Of a stretch of 64,000 bases of DNA, positions 17,937 to 26,502 are shown in pieces. This stretch comes from Chitinophagaceae bacterium. GTDB taxonomy: Bacteria; Bacteroidota; Bacteroidia; Chitinophagales; Chitinophagaceae. The stretch spans positions 248,001 through 312,000 of the forward strand of contig JADKKJ010000012.1 of NCBI GenBank assembly GCA_016720565.1. Reading direction: 5' to 3'. Position 1 is the stretch's first letter; every line of letters starts with the position of its first letter. The notes beneath the pieces were generated by a model. It searched no databases. It worked only from the letters and a program-made list of their open reading frames with translations, and had not been told where the DNA came from. The position numbers and the translations under genes are program-made.

Positions 17937-19091
17937 CTACTTTACGGTAAAAGCATACACGGTGGTCTGCGAATAGGTTTTCCCGGGCCTTAAGATCGTA
18001 TTCGGAAAACCAGGCTGGTTTGGACTATCCGGAAAATGCTGCGCTTCCAGGCAAAGGCCTCCATGCATACTATATTTCTGGCTTTTTTTTGTTGTGGTAA
18101 GTGTTCCATCCAAAAAATTCCCCGAATAGAATTGCAGTCCCGGTTCAGTGGTCAGCACATCCATACATCGGCCGTTAGGCGCATAATACAGCGTGGCAAC
18201 ATTTCTTAATACCCCGTTTTGATCATTCAGCACATAGTTATGGTCGTATCCTCCCCTGACCTGGTCGATCTCCTTCCCTACTGCTTTAGAGTTTCGGAAA
18301 TCCATAGGGCCTTTCACCTCCGCCAAATTCCCGGTAGGGATTAGCAGCGTATCTACTTCCGTAAATTTATCGGCATCAATGCGTAATTCATGGGAAAGAA
18401 TGGTGGTAGCTTCTCCTCCTGAAAGATTGAAATAAGAATGATTGGTAAGATTGAGGGGAGTTGCTTTATCTGTGACCGCGCTGTATTCTATTCGGAATTC
18501 ATTATTCGCGGTAAGCGTATAGATAACGCTAACGTCCAGGTTGCCCGGGTAGCCTTCTTCCCCGTCTTTACTATGATAGGTAAGTTTGGCTGAACTATCG
18601 CCTTTCAATCTTTCCACTTCCCAGATCATTTTATCAAAACCCTTTATCCCTCCATGAAGGCTATTGCCATTATTATTCGCAGCAAGTTCATAGATATGAC
18701 CATCTAATTGAAAACGCGCATGAGCGATCCTGTTTGCATAGCGGCCAACGATGGAGCCGAAATAAGGATTATTTTCCTGCAGATAACCCGACAATGAATC
18801 AAAACCCAATACTACATCTCCCAACTGTCCGTTGCGGTCAGGCACGATCAGTTTTGTTACGGTACCTCCATAGTTCAGGAAAGAAAGGGCCACCCCATAT
18901 GGATTACTGATGGTGTACTCCGTGATCCGGGACCCCTGGTAAGTACCAATGGGCCTTTCCGATATGCTGAATTCCGGTTCTATACTTTTTACCACTGCGG
19001 TATTTTTATTTTTTTGCTTACAACCTGTTACCAATAACAGGCCAAAGACCAGCAGGCGCATGAAATTATTTGCAGTTTGTTTACTTATCAT
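17937..19091 (-). CDS. galM: Aldose 1-epimerase (galactose mutarotase), lipoprotein
   Basis: A 384-residue protein with a lipoprotein signal (lipobox LVTGC, Cys24), so it is probably membrane-anchored in the periplasm. The mutarotase fold carries family motifs: NRIAHARFQLDGHIYELAANN, GGIKGFDKMIWEV, NLTNHSYFNLSG (His of the active site), DHNYVLN and a late Glu in LCLEAQHFPDSPNQP. It interconverts alpha and beta anomers of hexoses and possibly pentoses. The ATG at 19061 (MRLLVFG) is an alternative start. The promoter just upstream overlaps the terminator tail of the neighbouring regulator gene. Confidence 0.9.
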   Translation of the reverse strand: MISKQTANNFMRLLVFGLLLVTGCKQKNKNTAVVKSIEPEFSISERPIGTYQGSRITEYTISNPYGVALSFLNYGGTVTKLIVPDRNGQLGDVVLGFDSLSGYLQENNPYFGSIVGRYANRIAHARFQLDGHIYELAANNNGNSLHGGIKGFDKMIWEVERLKGDSSAKLTYHSKDGEEGYPGNLDVSVIYTLTANNEFRIEYSAVTDKATPLNLTNHSYFNLSGGEATTILSHELRIDADKFTEVDTLLIPTGNLAEVKGPMDFRNSKAVGKEIDQVRGGYDHNYVLNDQNGVLRNVATLYYAPNGRCMDVLTTEPGLQFYSGNFLDGTLTTTKKSQKYSMHGGLCLEAQHFPDSPNQPGFPNTILRPGKTYSQTTVYAFTVK

Positions 19092-19096
19092 GGTTC

Positions 19097-19125
19097 CGAA
19101 GTTAGGAATTGTGAAAGTCCAAAAA
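19097..19125 (-). promoter_or_regulatory. Likely promoter of the epimerase gene
   Basis: Read on the minus strand, TAACTTCG lies a few bases before the ATG and a T-rich TTTGG stands about 15 bases upstream of it. The fit to TTTG-N-TAnnTTTG is fair; the spacing is shorter than usual. Confidence 0.4.
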
Positions 19126-19145
19126 AAAGCCCGGTAAGTCCGGGC
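19121..19145 (-). terminator. Terminator of the response-regulator gene
   Basis: On the minus strand GCCCGG, ACTTA, CCGGGC is followed by eight T. It lies 30 bases after the response regulator stop. Confidence 0.85.
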
Positions 19146-19174
19146 AATTGAAAATGAAAAAAATTAGTACCCAG

Positions 19175-19810
19175 TTAAACACTCAGTTGGGTGGCGGTGG
19201 CATACTGGGATAGCTCGATCACATTGTTAACCCCCAGTTTGTTAAAAATGCGGCTTTTATGCGTAGCGATAGTGGAAGGTGCCAGGTTCATTAGTTTTGC
19301 GATAGCGGAAATTCCCAATCCTTTTACCAGGTGATGCATCACTTCAAATTCTTTGGCGCTTAATCCCCTGGAGCCCGCCGTTCCTTTTTTACCAGATAAC
19401 ATGGTATTCATCAATTCCTCGCTGAAATAATTCTTTCCTTCCAGGATCTTATTTACGGCACTGACCAGGGTTCCTGAAGGGGCCTCTTTATTGAGGTATC
19501 CATTTACCCCCATTTTAATGAACCGCAGGGCAAAAGCCTCTTCTGAATTCACTGAAAAAACAAGGATCCGGACAGCAGGCCTGGCTGTTTTGACCCGGTT
19601 GATGAAACTAAAAGCATTAAAAGAAGGCATATTCACATCCATTACAATGAGGTCAACATCTTTGCTCATGACCAGTGAATAGGCCGTTTCTCCATCATTG
19701 GCTTCTTCAAATTCCAGGTTGGGGATCGTTTTTTGAAGCAGCATTTTAATACCAGCGATCACAACAGAGTGGTCCTCAACAAGTAAAATACGTTTTGTGG
19801 TAGGATTCAT
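19175..19810 (-). CDS. LuxR/NarL-type response regulator
   Basis: About 211 residues. The receiver domain spans residues 5-120 (from the Met at 19810), with phospho-acceptor Asp in LIVMDVNMP, the acidic pair in VEDH, and Lys in GYLNKEAPSG. The C-terminal LuxR helix-turn-helix (about 145-205) contains LSAKEFEVMHHLVKGLG and STIATHKSRIFNKLGV. No sensor kinase is adjacent, so it is an orphan here. An upstream in-frame Met at 19831 is an alternative start. Targets are unknown. Confidence 0.88.
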   Translation of the reverse strand: MNPTTKRILLVEDHSVVIAGIKMLLQKTIPNLEFEEANDGETAYSLVMSKDVDLIVMDVNMPSFNAFSFINRVKTARPAVRILVFSVNSEEAFALRFIKMGVNGYLNKEAPSGTLVSAVNKILEGKNYFSEELMNTMLSGKKGTAGSRGLSAKEFEVMHHLVKGLGISAIAKLMNLAPSTIATHKSRIFNKLGVNNVIELSQYATATQLSV

Positions 19811-20033
19811 ATGTACTGAATAATCCTGCAAAATTAAGTAAATGCCGGTGCAGAAAATATGTTATTGATCATGCAGGAGAAGAATCGTATTTCTATTACA
19901 AACGGTTGATCTGGAAAATGCCCGGATCCCGGCCTCTTATTCTTGAGCAGAATCAAAGCCATGCTTGAGAGGCATCAAGGGAATCCAGCTTGTTTTATAA
20001 TAGATTGCAATATTCCCCTTAAAAACTCTCCAC

Positions 20034-20864
20034 ATGAAAAATATACTGGTTCCCACCGATTTTTCAGCTGAATCCATCAATGCGGTAGAATATGCGGCAG
20101 ATATGGCAAGCAGCCTGAACCTATCCCTCAACCTGGTGCATATTTATCAGCCCCCTACTTCGGCCTATGCAGAATTGCCAATGCCACCGGTAGAAATGGA
20201 AAAAAGCCTGGATGAACTGGAAGCGCATCTGGAGCAATTGCACCTTAGTATGGAAAAAAGGACAGCCGGGAAGGTTCCTGTAAAAATGGAGTTGCGGGTA
20301 GGAAATATCCGGACTGAGATCCTGGACATTGCGAAAGAGACCGAGCCCATGATCGTGGTAATGGGAAGTCATGGAGCCGGGAAAATGGAGAGGCTGCTGC
20401 TGGGAAGCCATACACTTTGGGCCTCCAAGCACCTGCCCTGTCCGCTGATCATTGTACCTGGCGGAGTGAAGTTTGAAAAAATAGCAAGGATAGGCCTTGC
20501 CTGGAACTACCGACCGTTAAAAGATATGGCCCCCCTGAACAAGATCAGGGACCTGGTAAAAGCTTTTGATGCTGAACTGCATGTTATCTGCATCATGAAA
20601 AATAGCAGCGACCGTTTATCTGACAAGCTTTTAACAGAGGCCAACCGTTTCCAGGAAGAATTCAGCGAAATGAAAACACATTATAGTTTTATTGTTGACA
20701 AGGAAGTGAGCCGGTCCATACTGGAGTTCTCAGAAAAGCAAAACCTTGATATGATGATCGTGATCCCTTCCAAACATGACCTGATCGGCACTATGATTCA
20801 CCACAGTGAATCAAAACAAATGGCCCTGCATAGCAAATGGCCATTACTTTCCATTCATGAATAA
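20034..20864 (+). CDS. Universal stress protein (tandem UspA-like)
   Basis: A 276-residue protein. The first Usp domain (1-145) starts MKNILVPTDFSAESINAVEYA and has the nucleotide-loop-like GSHGAGKMERLLLGSHTLWASKH; the second (about 150-276) is more divergent (DMMIVIPSKHD ... GTMIHHSESKQMALHSKWPLLSI). Such proteins bind ATP or act as stress factors in the cytoplasm. It is followed closely by the flavin-binding protein gene, so the two probably share a transcript. Confidence 0.88.
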   Translation: MKNILVPTDFSAESINAVEYAADMASSLNLSLNLVHIYQPPTSAYAELPMPPVEMEKSLDELEAHLEQLHLSMEKRTAGKVPVKMELRVGNIRTEILDIAKETEPMIVVMGSHGAGKMERLLLGSHTLWASKHLPCPLIIVPGGVKFEKIARIGLAWNYRPLKDMAPLNKIRDLVKAFDAELHVICIMKNSSDRLSDKLLTEANRFQEEFSEMKTHYSFIVDKEVSRSILEFSEKQNLDMMIVIPSKHDLIGTMIHHSESKQMALHSKWPLLSIHE

Positions 20865-20874
20865 AACTTATTTT

Positions 20875-21336
20875 ATGATAGGTAAACTGAACGAACTGGA
20901 GATCGATGAGGTGCTCGCGAAGAACATACTGGGCAGGTTAGGCTGCTATGATGGAGAAAAAATTTATGTGGTCCCTATCACCTATGCCTATATTGATGCC
21001 CGCTATATCATTGCCCATTCTACGGAAGGCATGAAGATCCGGGCGATGCGGAAAAATCCCAAGGTCTGTTTTGAGGTGGATGACATGAAGGACCTTACCA
21101 ATTGGAAAAGTGTGATCGCCTGGGGTGAATACCAGGAGCTGACCACTGAAAGGCAACGCTATGAGGCCATGAAGGTGTTTGTAGACAGGATGATGCACCT
21201 GAAGATCAGTGACAGTGCTGTATTGCCAGAAATGGCTTCTGAAAGAGTACATCCGCAATCACCTGGTCAGATCAAATCGGTGGTTTTCCGCATACTTTTC
21301 ACAGAAAAGACCGGCCGCTACGAAACCTCCCATTAG
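20875..21336 (+). CDS. Pyridoxamine 5'-phosphate oxidase-like flavin-binding protein
   Basis: A 153-residue split-barrel protein of the PNPOx-like / NimA-type group. The conserved start reads MIGKLNELEIDEVLAKNILGR, then a YVVPITYAYID strand, FEVDDMKDLTNWKSVIAWG and a C-terminal strand ending in EKTGR. Such proteins bind FMN or heme and may reduce small molecules. The start at 20875 is 10 bases after the universal stress gene; an alternative ATG at 20857 would overlap it. Confidence 0.8.
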   Translation: MIGKLNELEIDEVLAKNILGRLGCYDGEKIYVVPITYAYIDARYIIAHSTEGMKIRAMRKNPKVCFEVDDMKDLTNWKSVIAWGEYQELTTERQRYEAMKVFVDRMMHLKISDSAVLPEMASERVHPQSPGQIKSVVFRILFTEKTGRYETSH

Positions 21337-21365
21337 TTGTTATCTTAGAATAATAATACCTCACT

Positions 21366-21731
21366 ATGAATGATCACGGAAACCTGAAGGATTTTATGGA
21401 GGAGACCAGGACACTGGTAAAAGATTGGGTGGAAACCACGGTCAATATCCAGAAATTGAAACTGGTGAAGATCGGCTCAAAAATTGCCGGGAACCTGGTG
21501 TGGATGATCATCCTGTTGTTCCTGTTTTCCCTGTTCATTATTTTCCTTGGCGTAACTGCCGGTTACTGGCTCAGTGAACTCACCGGCAGTTATGTAAAAG
21601 GCTTTGGTATTGTTACGGGGATAATACTGCTGAAGATCATCCTGCTCTTCCTCTTCCGTAAAAAATTATTCATAGAACCAGTAATGCGGAAAATGATCAG
21701 GGCCGTCATAGACGAGCCAGATACCAAATGA
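21366..21731 (+). CDS. Holin-X-like (DUF1469) membrane protein
   Basis: A 121-residue protein. A soluble N-terminus (1-40) is followed by two hydrophobic helices (about 43-70 and 78-97) and a short basic tail. The pattern fits the phage holin superfamily 6/DUF1469 group, which in Bacteroidota is a chromosomal membrane protein and not evidence of a phage. It forms a two-gene unit with the next small gene (7-base gap). Confidence 0.65.
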   Translation: MNDHGNLKDFMEETRTLVKDWVETTVNIQKLKLVKIGSKIAGNLVWMIILLFLFSLFIIFLGVTAGYWLSELTGSYVKGFGIVTGIILLKIILLFLFRKKLFIEPVMRKMIRAVIDEPDTK

Positions 21732-21738
21732 AGAATTT

Positions 21739-22044
21739 ATGAAGTCCTCTTCTATACATAACCTGGATACACTGGAAAAAGAGATCCTGCGATTGAAACT
21801 TCGCCAAAAAGATGCCGAGCATAAACTCGATAAGCAATGGGGCAAGGCAAGATCGCATTTCGGATCTATGCTATGGAATTCTTTCCGGCGGAAAAAAGAT
21901 GAGACCAAAGAAAGTCCGGGCTTTTTTGAGAGCCTGGTGCAAAATGATATAGTGGAAGATACGATCCATCGTTTTTCAGAAAAGATCAGTGGAAAACTGG
22001 CTGATGTGGTCAGCCATTTATTTGAAAGATTCTTTAAAAAATGA
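21739..22044 (+). CDS. Small charged helical protein, partner of the holin-like protein
   Basis: A 101-residue, highly charged, mostly helical soluble protein with a coiled coil at about 8-40 and an amphipathic C-terminus. No family name is recognised. It is translated from the same transcript as the upstream membrane protein and ends head-to-head against the OsmC-like gene with no gap. Confidence 0.6.
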   Translation: MKSSSIHNLDTLEKEILRLKLRQKDAEHKLDKQWGKARSHFGSMLWNSFRRKKDETKESPGFFESLVQNDIVEDTIHRFSEKISGKLADVVSHLFERFFKK

Positions 22045-22509
22045 TCAGGCCTCCTGCAGGTCGCCGGAGAAGCGAACAGAGCTGTGATAATTGATGGCAG
22101 AACTTATGGAGTTAACCACCAGGCTTTGTCTATGCGTTTTATGCAAGGCCAGCTGGGCATGTTTCTCATCTTCCGCATTTTCTATATAAATATCAGGGTA
22201 AACGTCAATATGGGTAAAACAGGGCCTTCCATTCACTGATTCTACTATACCACTGACCCTGCAACTCAATCCATCAATTTTCAATTTGTATTTTTCGGCA
22301 AATTGAAGGAAGGTAGACATAAAGGAGCTGCTGATGGAACCCAGGAAAAGATGCTCAGGTGTCCAGAGTTTGCCCTTTCCACCAAAAATGGCGGCTGTTT
22401 CCACCTGAATGTTGCCATTGACCTCACTCGAGGTAAGCATACCTCTTTTTTCATTGAGCCAGATCACAGAAGCCTGGAAAAGATTATTATTTTCGGAACG
22501 ATAGGGCAT
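22045..22509 (-). CDS. OsmC-family protein lacking the usual cysteines
   Basis: A 154-residue protein with the OsmC fold. In OsmC/Ohr peroxidases one catalytic Cys sits in the helix after PEELL and the other in a Cys-Pro-Val segment near the C-terminus. Here the first region reads PEHLFLGSISSSFMSTF and the second HRQSLVVNSISSAI, so both are Ser or other residues. Two other cysteines (in GLSCRVSG and RPCFTH) are elsewhere. It may have lost peroxidase activity and bind a ligand instead. Confidence 0.75.
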   Translation of the reverse strand: MPYRSENNNLFQASVIWLNEKRGMLTSSEVNGNIQVETAAIFGGKGKLWTPEHLFLGSISSSFMSTFLQFAEKYKLKIDGLSCRVSGIVESVNGRPCFTHIDVYPDIYIENAEDEKHAQLALHKTHRQSLVVNSISSAINYHSSVRFSGDLQEA

Positions 22510-22677
22510 TACATTCGGTTACTGAACAAATTAAACTTATTTAGAGGCAGGTTTCCAATGATGTTAGTCACAAGATTCGTTGAAATTGCTCAAGCATTGA
22601 TTTAAAGCTTCATTAACAATTGAGCCTGTGCAAAAAAGACAGCATTATCATCAATCTGAAAACTAAACTGGCTTATT

Positions 22678-23856
22678 ATGAAAAAGATGAAGTTATTCGC
22701 CCTGATGCTGATCCTGCACTCGACCTTATTTGCGGCAGATGGGATCCGATTTGAAAACATGAAATGGGCCGATATCAAAGCCAAGGCCCTGAAGGAGAAG
22801 AAAATGATCTTCCTGGATGCTTTTGCCTCCTGGTGTGGTCCCTGTAAGTATATGGAAGAGAACGTGTATACCGATCAAAAGACCGCCGACTATTTTAATG
22901 AAAACTATATTAATGTTAAGATCGATATGGAAATAGGAGAAGGACCTGCCCTATCTGATCAGTTTGGTATTAGTGCCTACCCTACCTTTCTGTTCTTTAC
23001 TGCTGATGGGAAATTGGTACATAAATCGGTGGGCGCCCTGGATGCGGAAGAGTTCATTGAATTAGGGAAGAATGCCCGTATTCCTGACCAGCAATATTTT
23101 ACTTTAAAAACAAAAGCAAGAGCAGGGCAATTAACAGATGCCTCATTTTTAGTATGGGCGGAACAGGCCGGGAAATTAGAAGATGCTGATAAAGAAGAGC
23201 TGGTCAAAAAATTCCTTGCTACTAAAAAAGATATTTTCGCGAATAAGGAAATAGCCAGCCTGGTCTTTTACCATACCGATAAATCAGATCAGACCATCAG
23301 CTTGTTATTAAAGAACCGCCAGAAACTATGCAGCCTGATGTCCTGGGATTCTGCCAACGCTGATCTCGAACTATACGACCTGGTATTTTCCCATTCCCTG
23401 AAAGCCTATACCCGGAATAATTCTTCCGTTGATTCATTCGTGGCCTTATACCGGAAATTATATCCATCCCGCGCGGAGACTGCGAAAAAAGATATCTTAT
23501 TCAGGATCCAATTGTTTGTCAAAAAAGATGCAGCAGCAGCCATGCGTTTGCTGATCAGTTACCTGAAGGAAACGGAGAACGCTGTCTCTCTGGAAACAGT
23601 CTCTAACTGGATGATCGATAATGTGGATGCATTTGACCGCAGCGATTTTTTGAATCTTGACCTTGCCCTGCAGGATTATAAGTTCCGAAAAACTGATACC
23701 GGAAAAGAATGCTGGATCTACCTGATGCAGATGATGGCGGCAGCAAAACTGGAAAAAGCGGAAAAGGCCAAAGAGTTTGCGCTGAAAGCCTATCAGCATC
23801 CTAACCTGCCTGAAGTATATAAGACCGCACTCAGATCGAACTATGAGCTTAAGTGA
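22678..23856 (+). CDS. Thioredoxin-fold exported protein with long C-terminal domain
   Basis: A 392-residue protein with a signal peptide (1-20, ending FAAD). The thioredoxin-like domain (about 28-145) has active site WCGPC and the cis-Pro in SAYPTFLFF. A long helical region (about 150-392) looks like TPR-type helices. It probably acts in periplasmic thiol exchange or on an unidentified partner. It ends convergent to the his operon end with no gap. Confidence 0.85.
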   Translation: MKKMKLFALMLILHSTLFAADGIRFENMKWADIKAKALKEKKMIFLDAFASWCGPCKYMEENVYTDQKTADYFNENYINVKIDMEIGEGPALSDQFGISAYPTFLFFTADGKLVHKSVGALDAEEFIELGKNARIPDQQYFTLKTKARAGQLTDASFLVWAEQAGKLEDADKEELVKKFLATKKDIFANKEIASLVFYHTDKSDQTISLLLKNRQKLCSLMSWDSANADLELYDLVFSHSLKAYTRNNSSVDSFVALYRKLYPSRAETAKKDILFRIQLFVKKDAAAAMRLLISYLKETENAVSLETVSNWMIDNVDAFDRSDFLNLDLALQDYKFRKTDTGKECWIYLMQMMAAAKLEKAEKAKEFALKAYQHPNLPEVYKTALRSNYELK

Positions 23857-24447
23857 TCAGCGATGCCTTTTCTTTAATACGGCTATTACCTTATCTAATG
23901 ACTGGCCCTTAGCCTGTAATAGTACCAGGTAATGAAATAGCAGGTCGGCAGATTCGTTCAGAAAAAGTTCAATGTTATCATCTTTTGCTTCGATCACCAG
24001 TTCTACAGCTTCCTCTCCCAGTTTCTGAGCGATCTTGTTTATTCCGGCGTTGAAAAGGGAAGAAGTATACGATCTTTCTGAAGGTTCTTCTTTTCGCTGA
24101 TGAATGGTCCTTTCGAGTGCAAACAGGTCGAAAGGATCATTTATTTCATTGAAGCAGGTATCCGTTCCATTATGGCATACGGGGCCTGTGGGGATGGCTT
24201 TCACCAGTATCGTATCCTGGTCACAATCCAGTAACATGGTCTCCAGTAAAAGAAAATTACCGGAGCTTTCCCCTTTGGTCCATAATCTTTGTTTGCTCCT
24301 GCTGAAAAAGCTAACCTTCCCCGAGGAAAGACTGAGGTCCCAGGCCTGCTCATTCATGAAACCAAGCATTAAGACCATTTTGGTTCTGGCATCCTGCACA
24401 ATAGCGGGCACAAGGCCATCAGTATATTTTTTAAATTCAGGTTTCAT
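23857..24447 (-). CDS. hisIE: Bifunctional phosphoribosyl-AMP cyclohydrolase / phosphoribosyl-ATP pyrophosphatase
   Basis: A 196-residue fusion for histidine steps 2 and 3. The N-terminal HisI domain (1-105) has SGKVSFFSRSKQRLWTKGE and the metal-binding DCDQD and CHNGTDTCF segments. The C-terminal HisE domain (about 110-196) has EEPSERSYTSSLF and the all-alpha MazG-like core KLGEEAVELVIEAKDDN. It is the last gene of the his operon and overlaps hisF by 4 bases. Confidence 0.95.
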   Translation of the reverse strand: MKPEFKKYTDGLVPAIVQDARTKMVLMLGFMNEQAWDLSLSSGKVSFFSRSKQRLWTKGESSGNFLLLETMLLDCDQDTILVKAIPTGPVCHNGTDTCFNEINDPFDLFALERTIHQRKEEPSERSYTSSLFNAGINKIAQKLGEEAVELVIEAKDDNIELFLNESADLLFHYLVLLQAKGQSLDKVIAVLKKRHR

Positions 24448-25199
24448 TGTCTTACAGGTATATTTTGTTTTGCTAAATATTTTTTGAGGTCGGGTATCGC
24501 TATTTCAGAAAAATGAAATACGCTTGCGGCTAATGCAGCATCTGCTTCTCCCTGGATGAATACATCCGCAAAGTCCTTCATGGTTCCTGCGCCACCGGAA
24601 GCGATCACAGGAATATTGATGGCATTGGCCACCTGCCTCGTGATCTCCAGGGAAAATCCAGCCTTGGTCCCATCACTGGTCATGGAGGTCAGTAAGATCT
24701 CCCCTGCGCCAAGTTCCGCCACAAGTTTTACCCATTCAAGTGTTTTGAGGGCAGTGATCTCCCTTCCACCATGGGTGCTGACCATCCACTCTTCATTGAT
24801 ATAGTTTGTATCTACTGCCAGTACCAGGCATTGAGATCCGAATTGGCCGGCGATCTCGCTGATCAATGCAGGTCTTTTTACAGCCGCGGTATTTACCGAA
24901 ACCTTATCGGCGCCATTTTCCAATAAGATCGAAACATCCTCCAATGAATATATTCCACCTCCAACAGTGAAAGGAATGTTTATATGTGTGGCAATGGAAT
25001 GCACCAGGCTTGCCAGTGTCTTTCTTTTTTCTATGGTGGCGGTGATATCCAGGAACACCAGTTCATCGGCCCCTTCATCACAATAACGCATGGCCAGCTC
25101 TACCGGGTCGCCCGCATCCCGAAGCTGGATGAAATTCGTTCCTTTTACGGTGCGGCCATCTTTGATATCGAGGCAGGGTATGATCCTTTTTGTCAGCAT
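24444..25199 (-). CDS. hisF: Imidazole glycerol phosphate synthase, cyclase subunit
   Basis: A 251-residue (beta-alpha)8 barrel. The catalytic Asp11 is in PCLDIKDGRTVKG and the second Asp in LVLAVDTNY; phosphate-binding loops include VGGGIYSLEDV and IASGGAGTMKDF. It works with HisH, which supplies ammonia, and forms imidazole glycerol phosphate and AICAR. It overlaps hisA by 7 bases. Confidence 0.97.
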   Translation of the reverse strand: MLTKRIIPCLDIKDGRTVKGTNFIQLRDAGDPVELAMRYCDEGADELVFLDITATIEKRKTLASLVHSIATHINIPFTVGGGIYSLEDVSILLENGADKVSVNTAAVKRPALISEIAGQFGSQCLVLAVDTNYINEEWMVSTHGGREITALKTLEWVKLVAELGAGEILLTSMTSDGTKAGFSLEITRQVANAINIPVIASGGAGTMKDFADVFIQGEADAALAASVFHFSEIAIPDLKKYLAKQNIPVRQ

Positions 25200-25918
25200 C
25201 CGCTATTGAATAGTTTTAGTTCTGATAAACTGATCTGTTTTTCATAAATAGCTTTACCTACAATGGCCGCATCGCAACCAATACTTTTTAATTCTTCCAG
25301 GTCATTCAGCCTGGAAACGCCACCACTGGCAATGAGTTTTATGGTTGGAAAGGTCTTTAGCATTTCATGATAAAGTTCAACTGCAGGACCCTGCAGTAAT
25401 CCGTCCTTACTGATATCCGTGCAGAAAAATCGTTCTATTCCCCAGGGTATATATCTTTCCAGCAGATCCTTCCAGCGCATTTCTGTTTCGGTTAGCCAGC
25501 CATGGATCATAATGATGGAATTCTTTATGTCTGCACCTATAATAAACTTATCCGGACCGAATTCATCGATCCATTCCTTTACCAATTCGGGTTGTTTTAC
25601 CGCCATTGAACCAATGGAAACAAAAGCTGCTCCCAGTTTCAACGCCTTATCTACATCCTCCCGGCTTTTGATCCCTCCGCTGAAATCTATAGACAAATTT
25701 GTTTCTTTCGCAATAATCTCCAGCGTATCCCAGTTCATTACTCTGGAGGCTTTTGCGCCATCCAGGTCAACCAGGTGCAAACGATCAAGTCCGTAAGCAG
25801 CAAACTGCTTAGCTATTGCAAGAGGATCATCCGCATATTCTGTCTTGCTGGCATAATCGCCCTGTGAAAGCCTTACGCATTTACCATTGATGATATCTAT
25901 AGCGGGTATGATGGTCAT
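25193..25918 (-). CDS. hisA: ProFAR isomerase
   Basis: A 241-residue (beta-alpha)8 barrel, paralogous to HisF. Catalytic Asp8 is in IPAIDIINGKCVRL and the second Asp in FIIGADIKN; the phosphate loops are DFSGGIKS and IASGGVSRL. It isomerises ProFAR to PRFAR in histidine synthesis. It overlaps hisH by 4 bases. Confidence 0.96.
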   Translation of the reverse strand: MTIIPAIDIINGKCVRLSQGDYASKTEYADDPLAIAKQFAAYGLDRLHLVDLDGAKASRVMNWDTLEIIAKETNLSIDFSGGIKSREDVDKALKLGAAFVSIGSMAVKQPELVKEWIDEFGPDKFIIGADIKNSIIMIHGWLTETEMRWKDLLERYIPWGIERFFCTDISKDGLLQGPAVELYHEMLKTFPTIKLIASGGVSRLNDLEELKSIGCDAAIVGKAIYEKQISLSELKLFNSGC

Positions 25919-26502
25919 GAAAGGGATAGAAAGTTTTTTAGGATCTGTTCGCCGGCTCCTGCTGATTTCTCAGGATGAAATTGAACACCATAAAAATTAT
26001 TTTTAGAAATGGCAGCGCTGAAGTTGGAACCATATTCGGTACGGGCAATAGTATCCGCATTTAACTCTGCATAATAGCTATGAACAAAATAGGCGTATTC
26101 ATTTTCCCGGATGTTTTCAAATAAGGGGCCTTTCAATTGACTGATCGTGTTCCATCCAACCTGGGGAACTTTAAAGGAAGGGTCTGCGAATTTCTTTACC
26201 CTGTTTTCAAAAACACCCAGGCAATCCACATTATTTTCTTCTGAATGGTGGCAGAGTAACTGCATACCCAGGCAGATACCCAATACCGGTTGCTTAAGAT
26301 CGCGGATCAATTTATCCAGGTTTCTTTCCCTGAGATAAGCCATGGCCGTACTGGCTTCCCCTACACCGGGGAAAATAACCCGATCAGCAGAAATTATTTT
26401 ATCTGCATCATCCGTCACCTCTGCGTATATACCGATCCTTTCCAGTGCGAAAAGCACGGAGCGGATATTACCGGCGTTATATTTTATAATTACCAGCGAC
26501 AT
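25915..26502 (-). CDS. hisH: Imidazole glycerol phosphate synthase, glutaminase subunit
   Basis: A 195-residue class I glutamine amidotransferase. The nucleophile Cys is in PVLGICLGMQLL and the His-Glu pair in GVQFHPEKS; the N-terminal strand is MSLVIIKYNAGNI. It releases ammonia from glutamine for HisF. It overlaps hisB by one base and hisA by 4. Confidence 0.96.
   Translation of the reverse strand: MSLVIIKYNAGNIRSVLFALERIGIYAEVTDDADKIISADRVIFPGVGEASTAMAYLRERNLDKLIRDLKQPVLGICLGMQLLCHHSEENNVDCLGVFENRVKKFADPSFKVPQVGWNTISQLKGPLFENIRENEYAYFVHSYYAELNADTIARTEYGSNFSAAISKNNFYGVQFHPEKSAGAGEQILKNFLSLS

Noticed and set aside
21366..22044. Prophage remnant, because of the holin-like gene
   Set aside because: Holin-X-like proteins of this type are ordinary chromosomal genes in Bacteroidota, and no other phage gene is near.
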